Origin: RGIG6904 sp024680835
GTDB taxonomy: Bacteria; Bacillota; Clostridia; Lachnospirales; Lachnospiraceae
Direction of reading: 5' to 3'
DNA length: 8,568 bases
NCBI GenBank assembly: GCA_024680835.1
Contig: JAILBP010000107.1
Location: forward strand, 1-8,568
Position 1 is the first letter of the stretch. Each line of letters opens with the position of its first letter. The notes below the pieces were generated by a model. It ran no database searches, had not been told where the DNA came from, and saw only the letters and a list, made by a program, of their open reading frames with translations. This document shows positions 6,806 to 8,568 of this stretch, in pieces. Both the position numbers and the translations under genes were made by a program.

Positions 6806-8568
6806 ATGATAAGGATAGTTAAAAAATTCAGATCAATACTGACCCGCGGACAAAAACTCCGGATTCTGGTAATAGTACTCCTGATGCTGATCGGAGGTTT
6901 TTTGGAGACTGTCGGAGTGTCCCTGATCGTGCCGCTTTTGACTGCAATGTTGAAAGAGGACTTTTTCAACACTAACCGGTATGCGGTATTGGTCTGTGAT
7001 ATTTTCGGTCTGCAGACACAGAATACTTTTATGATGTTCATGCTGCTGTCCCTGATCGCTATATTTATCATAAAGGATGCATTTTTGTTTTTTGAATACT
7101 ATGTTCAGACCCGTTTTATCTGCAATAACAGGCTGGCATCACAGGAGCGGATGATGCGGGTATACATGAACAGACCGTATGAGTTTTATTTGAATTCCAG
7201 CACCGGTGAGATAATGCGTGTCATCTTAAATGATGTTTCCGGAACTTTTACACTGCTCACCACAGTGCTGTCTTTTTTTACGGAAGCTATAGTGAGTGTG
7301 GCGCTGATCATCGCAATATTCGTTATAGATGCTGTTATGGCGGCTATAACGACAGCGGTGTTACTGGTGGAACTGGGGCTTATCTATGTTGTGATAAAAC
7401 CTGTCATGAGAAATGCGAGCCTCAAGCTCATGAAGGCCAACTCCAGCGCAAACAAGTGGATACTGCAGGGATTGAACGGCATCAAGGATGTAAAGGTCAG
7501 CACGAAGGAAGATTTCTTTGTGGACAGGTATCTTTTCTACGCAAGACGCGGTGTTTCTGCGGAAAAGCGCACAACGGTATTCAGTAATGCCCCCAGGCTT
7601 ATCATTGAGGCTGTCACTATAGCAGCTATGCTCGGTCTGGTGATCATAGAGATGCTGATGGGAAAACAGATAGCTGATCTGATGCCACAGCTTTCCGCAT
7701 TCGGTGTTGCGGCAGTAAGACTCCTGCCCTCCACCAACAGGATCAGCACCAGCCTCAGTATGGCGGCATCCGGAGAGCCCTTTTTGGACAGCATGATAAA
7801 GAACCTCAAAACAGTGGATGAGATGGAATGTTCGGACAGGGCGCTTGAGGAAGAGAATGCTGTATCATCGGGAAAAGGCAGATCCGGCTCACACAATGTA
7901 AGATCGGGTACGGCTGACAATAAAACGGCCGGATCCGGAAAATCAGGTAATCTGACACTGAACGAAAAATGTGAGCTTAAAGATATAACTTACAGTTATC
8001 CGGGTTCCGAAAAAAACGTTTTGGAAAATGCCAGTATGGTAATCCCGGTAGGAAGTTCCGTGGGCATCGTGGGAACCAGCGGAGCGGGAAAAACAACGGC
8101 AGTGGATATCCTGCTGGGGCTTTTGAGGCCATCTGCCGGTGAGGTATTGTCAGACGGTTTTCCGGTTGCAGGTCACAGATTGGAGTGGCTTTCACACATC
8201 AGTTATATCCCGCAGCAGATATTTTTGCTGGATGATACTATAAGGGCAAATGTTGCATTTGGCATTTCGGAGGCAGAAACAGATGATGAGGCTGTAGAGA
8301 ATGCCATTCGCGAAGCCATGCTCTATGATTTTGTAAAAGAGCTTCCGGATGGGTTAAATACCACTATTGGTGAGCGCGGTGTCAGACTATCCGGCGGCCA
8401 GAGACAGAGAATAGGCATCGCCAGGGCACTGTACTCAAATCCGTCTCTTCTGATCTTTGACGAGGCCACCTCGGCCCTTGATAACGAGACGGAATCCGCC
8501 ATTATGGAGTCCATCAATTCGCTTAAGGGCAAGAAGACCATGGTGATAATCGCCCACCGTCTTTCCAC
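6806..8568 (+). CDS. ABC exporter, PglK/MsbA-type half transporter (3' end outside window)
   Basis: The frame opens at ATG 6806, 11 bases after the previous stop, with a weak AGGTG site at 6796-6800. It stays open for 587 codons to the window edge. The N-terminal part is a type I exporter membrane domain, with hydrophobic stretches near 19-46, 75-97, 148-197 and 265-288. Its opening (FLETVGVSLIVPLL, then FFNTNRY) resembles PglK-like oligosaccharide flippases. The nucleotide-binding domain is complete up to the edge: Walker A GTSGAGKTT (423-431), Q-loop Q470, signature LSGGQ (528-532), Walker B LLIFDE with D552-E553, D-loop SALD, and H-loop H584. Only a short C-terminus should be missing. It would work as a homodimer that uses ATP to flip a lipid-linked substrate outward. 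A Gly/Ser-rich stretch at about 354-382 joins the two halves. Substrate assignment is inferred from family resemblance and the neighbouring genes; a peptide or lipid exporter is the alternative. Confidence 0.88.
   Translation, partial: MIRIVKKFRSILTRGQKLRILVIVLLMLIGGFLETVGVSLIVPLLTAMLKEDFFNTNRYAVLVCDIFGLQTQNTFMMFMLLSLIAIFIIKDAFLFFEYYVQTRFICNNRLASQERMMRVYMNRPYEFYLNSSTGEIMRVILNDVSGTFTLLTTVLSFFTEAIVSVALIIAIFVIDAVMAAITTAVLLVELGLIYVVIKPVMRNASLKLMKANSSANKWILQGLNGIKDVKVSTKEDFFVDRYLFYARRGVSAEKRTTVFSNAPRLIIEAVTIAAMLGLVIIEMLMGKQIADLMPQLSAFGVAAVRLLPSTNRISTSLSMAASGEPFLDSMIKNLKTVDEMECSDRALEEENAVSSGKGRSGSHNVRSGTADNKTAGSGKSGNLTLNEKCELKDITYSYPGSEKNVLENASMVIPVGSSVGIVGTSGAGKTTAVDILLGLLRPSAGEVLSDGFPVAGHRLEWLSHISYIPQQIFLLDDTIRANVAFGISEAETDDEAVENAIREAMLYDFVKELPDGLNTTIGERGVRLSGGQRQRIGIARALYSNPSLLIFDEATSALDNETESAIMESINSLKGKKTMVIIAHRLS

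Overview
The window reads as part of a low-to-mid GC Gram-positive chromosome, most likely of the class Clostridia and plausibly Lachnospiraceae. The reasons are heavy use of ATA (Ile) and AGA/AGG (Arg) codons, strong AG-rich Shine-Dalgarno sites, a textbook SigA promoter, and a secreted CAP-domain protein beside glycan polymer genes. The taxon is an inference; there is no rRNA or other marker gene in the window. Every supported gene is on the + strand.

Region 1 (1-239) has no gene. It holds a run of inverted repeats: a 17-bp-arm hairpin, a 10-bp hairpin followed by six T's that looks like an intrinsic terminator, and two smaller hairpins. A weak candidate promoter and the ribosome binding site of the first gene follow.

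Region 2 (240-2705) is one large soluble hybrid sensor kinase: an N-terminal FIST sensory module, then HisKA, HATPase_c and a C-terminal receiver domain. It has no membrane segments, and its downstream partner is not in the window.

Region 3 (2706-8568) looks like one transcription unit. It is driven by a near-consensus extended -10 promoter (TTGACA-17-TACAAT) in the gap after the kinase gene. It encodes a secreted CAP/SCP-domain protein, two tandem paralogous multi-pass membrane proteins of the O-antigen ligase/polymerase (Wzy_C-like) superfamily, and an ABC exporter resembling lipid-linked oligosaccharide flippases (PglK type). The exporter gene is cut by the right window edge. Gaps between these genes are 37, 31 and 11 bases, and no terminator is visible among them.

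The likely joint role is assembly and export of a cell-surface glycan: the ABC protein flips a lipid-linked oligosaccharide, and the Wzy_C-like proteins polymerise it or transfer it to an acceptor outside the membrane. The CAP protein may act at the cell surface. The glycosyltransferases needed for this are not in the window. The most notable points are the FIST hybrid kinase, the duplicated Wzy_C-like pair with a shared N-terminal MGQAK motif, the CAP gene at the head of the operon, and the hairpin-dense leader at the left edge.
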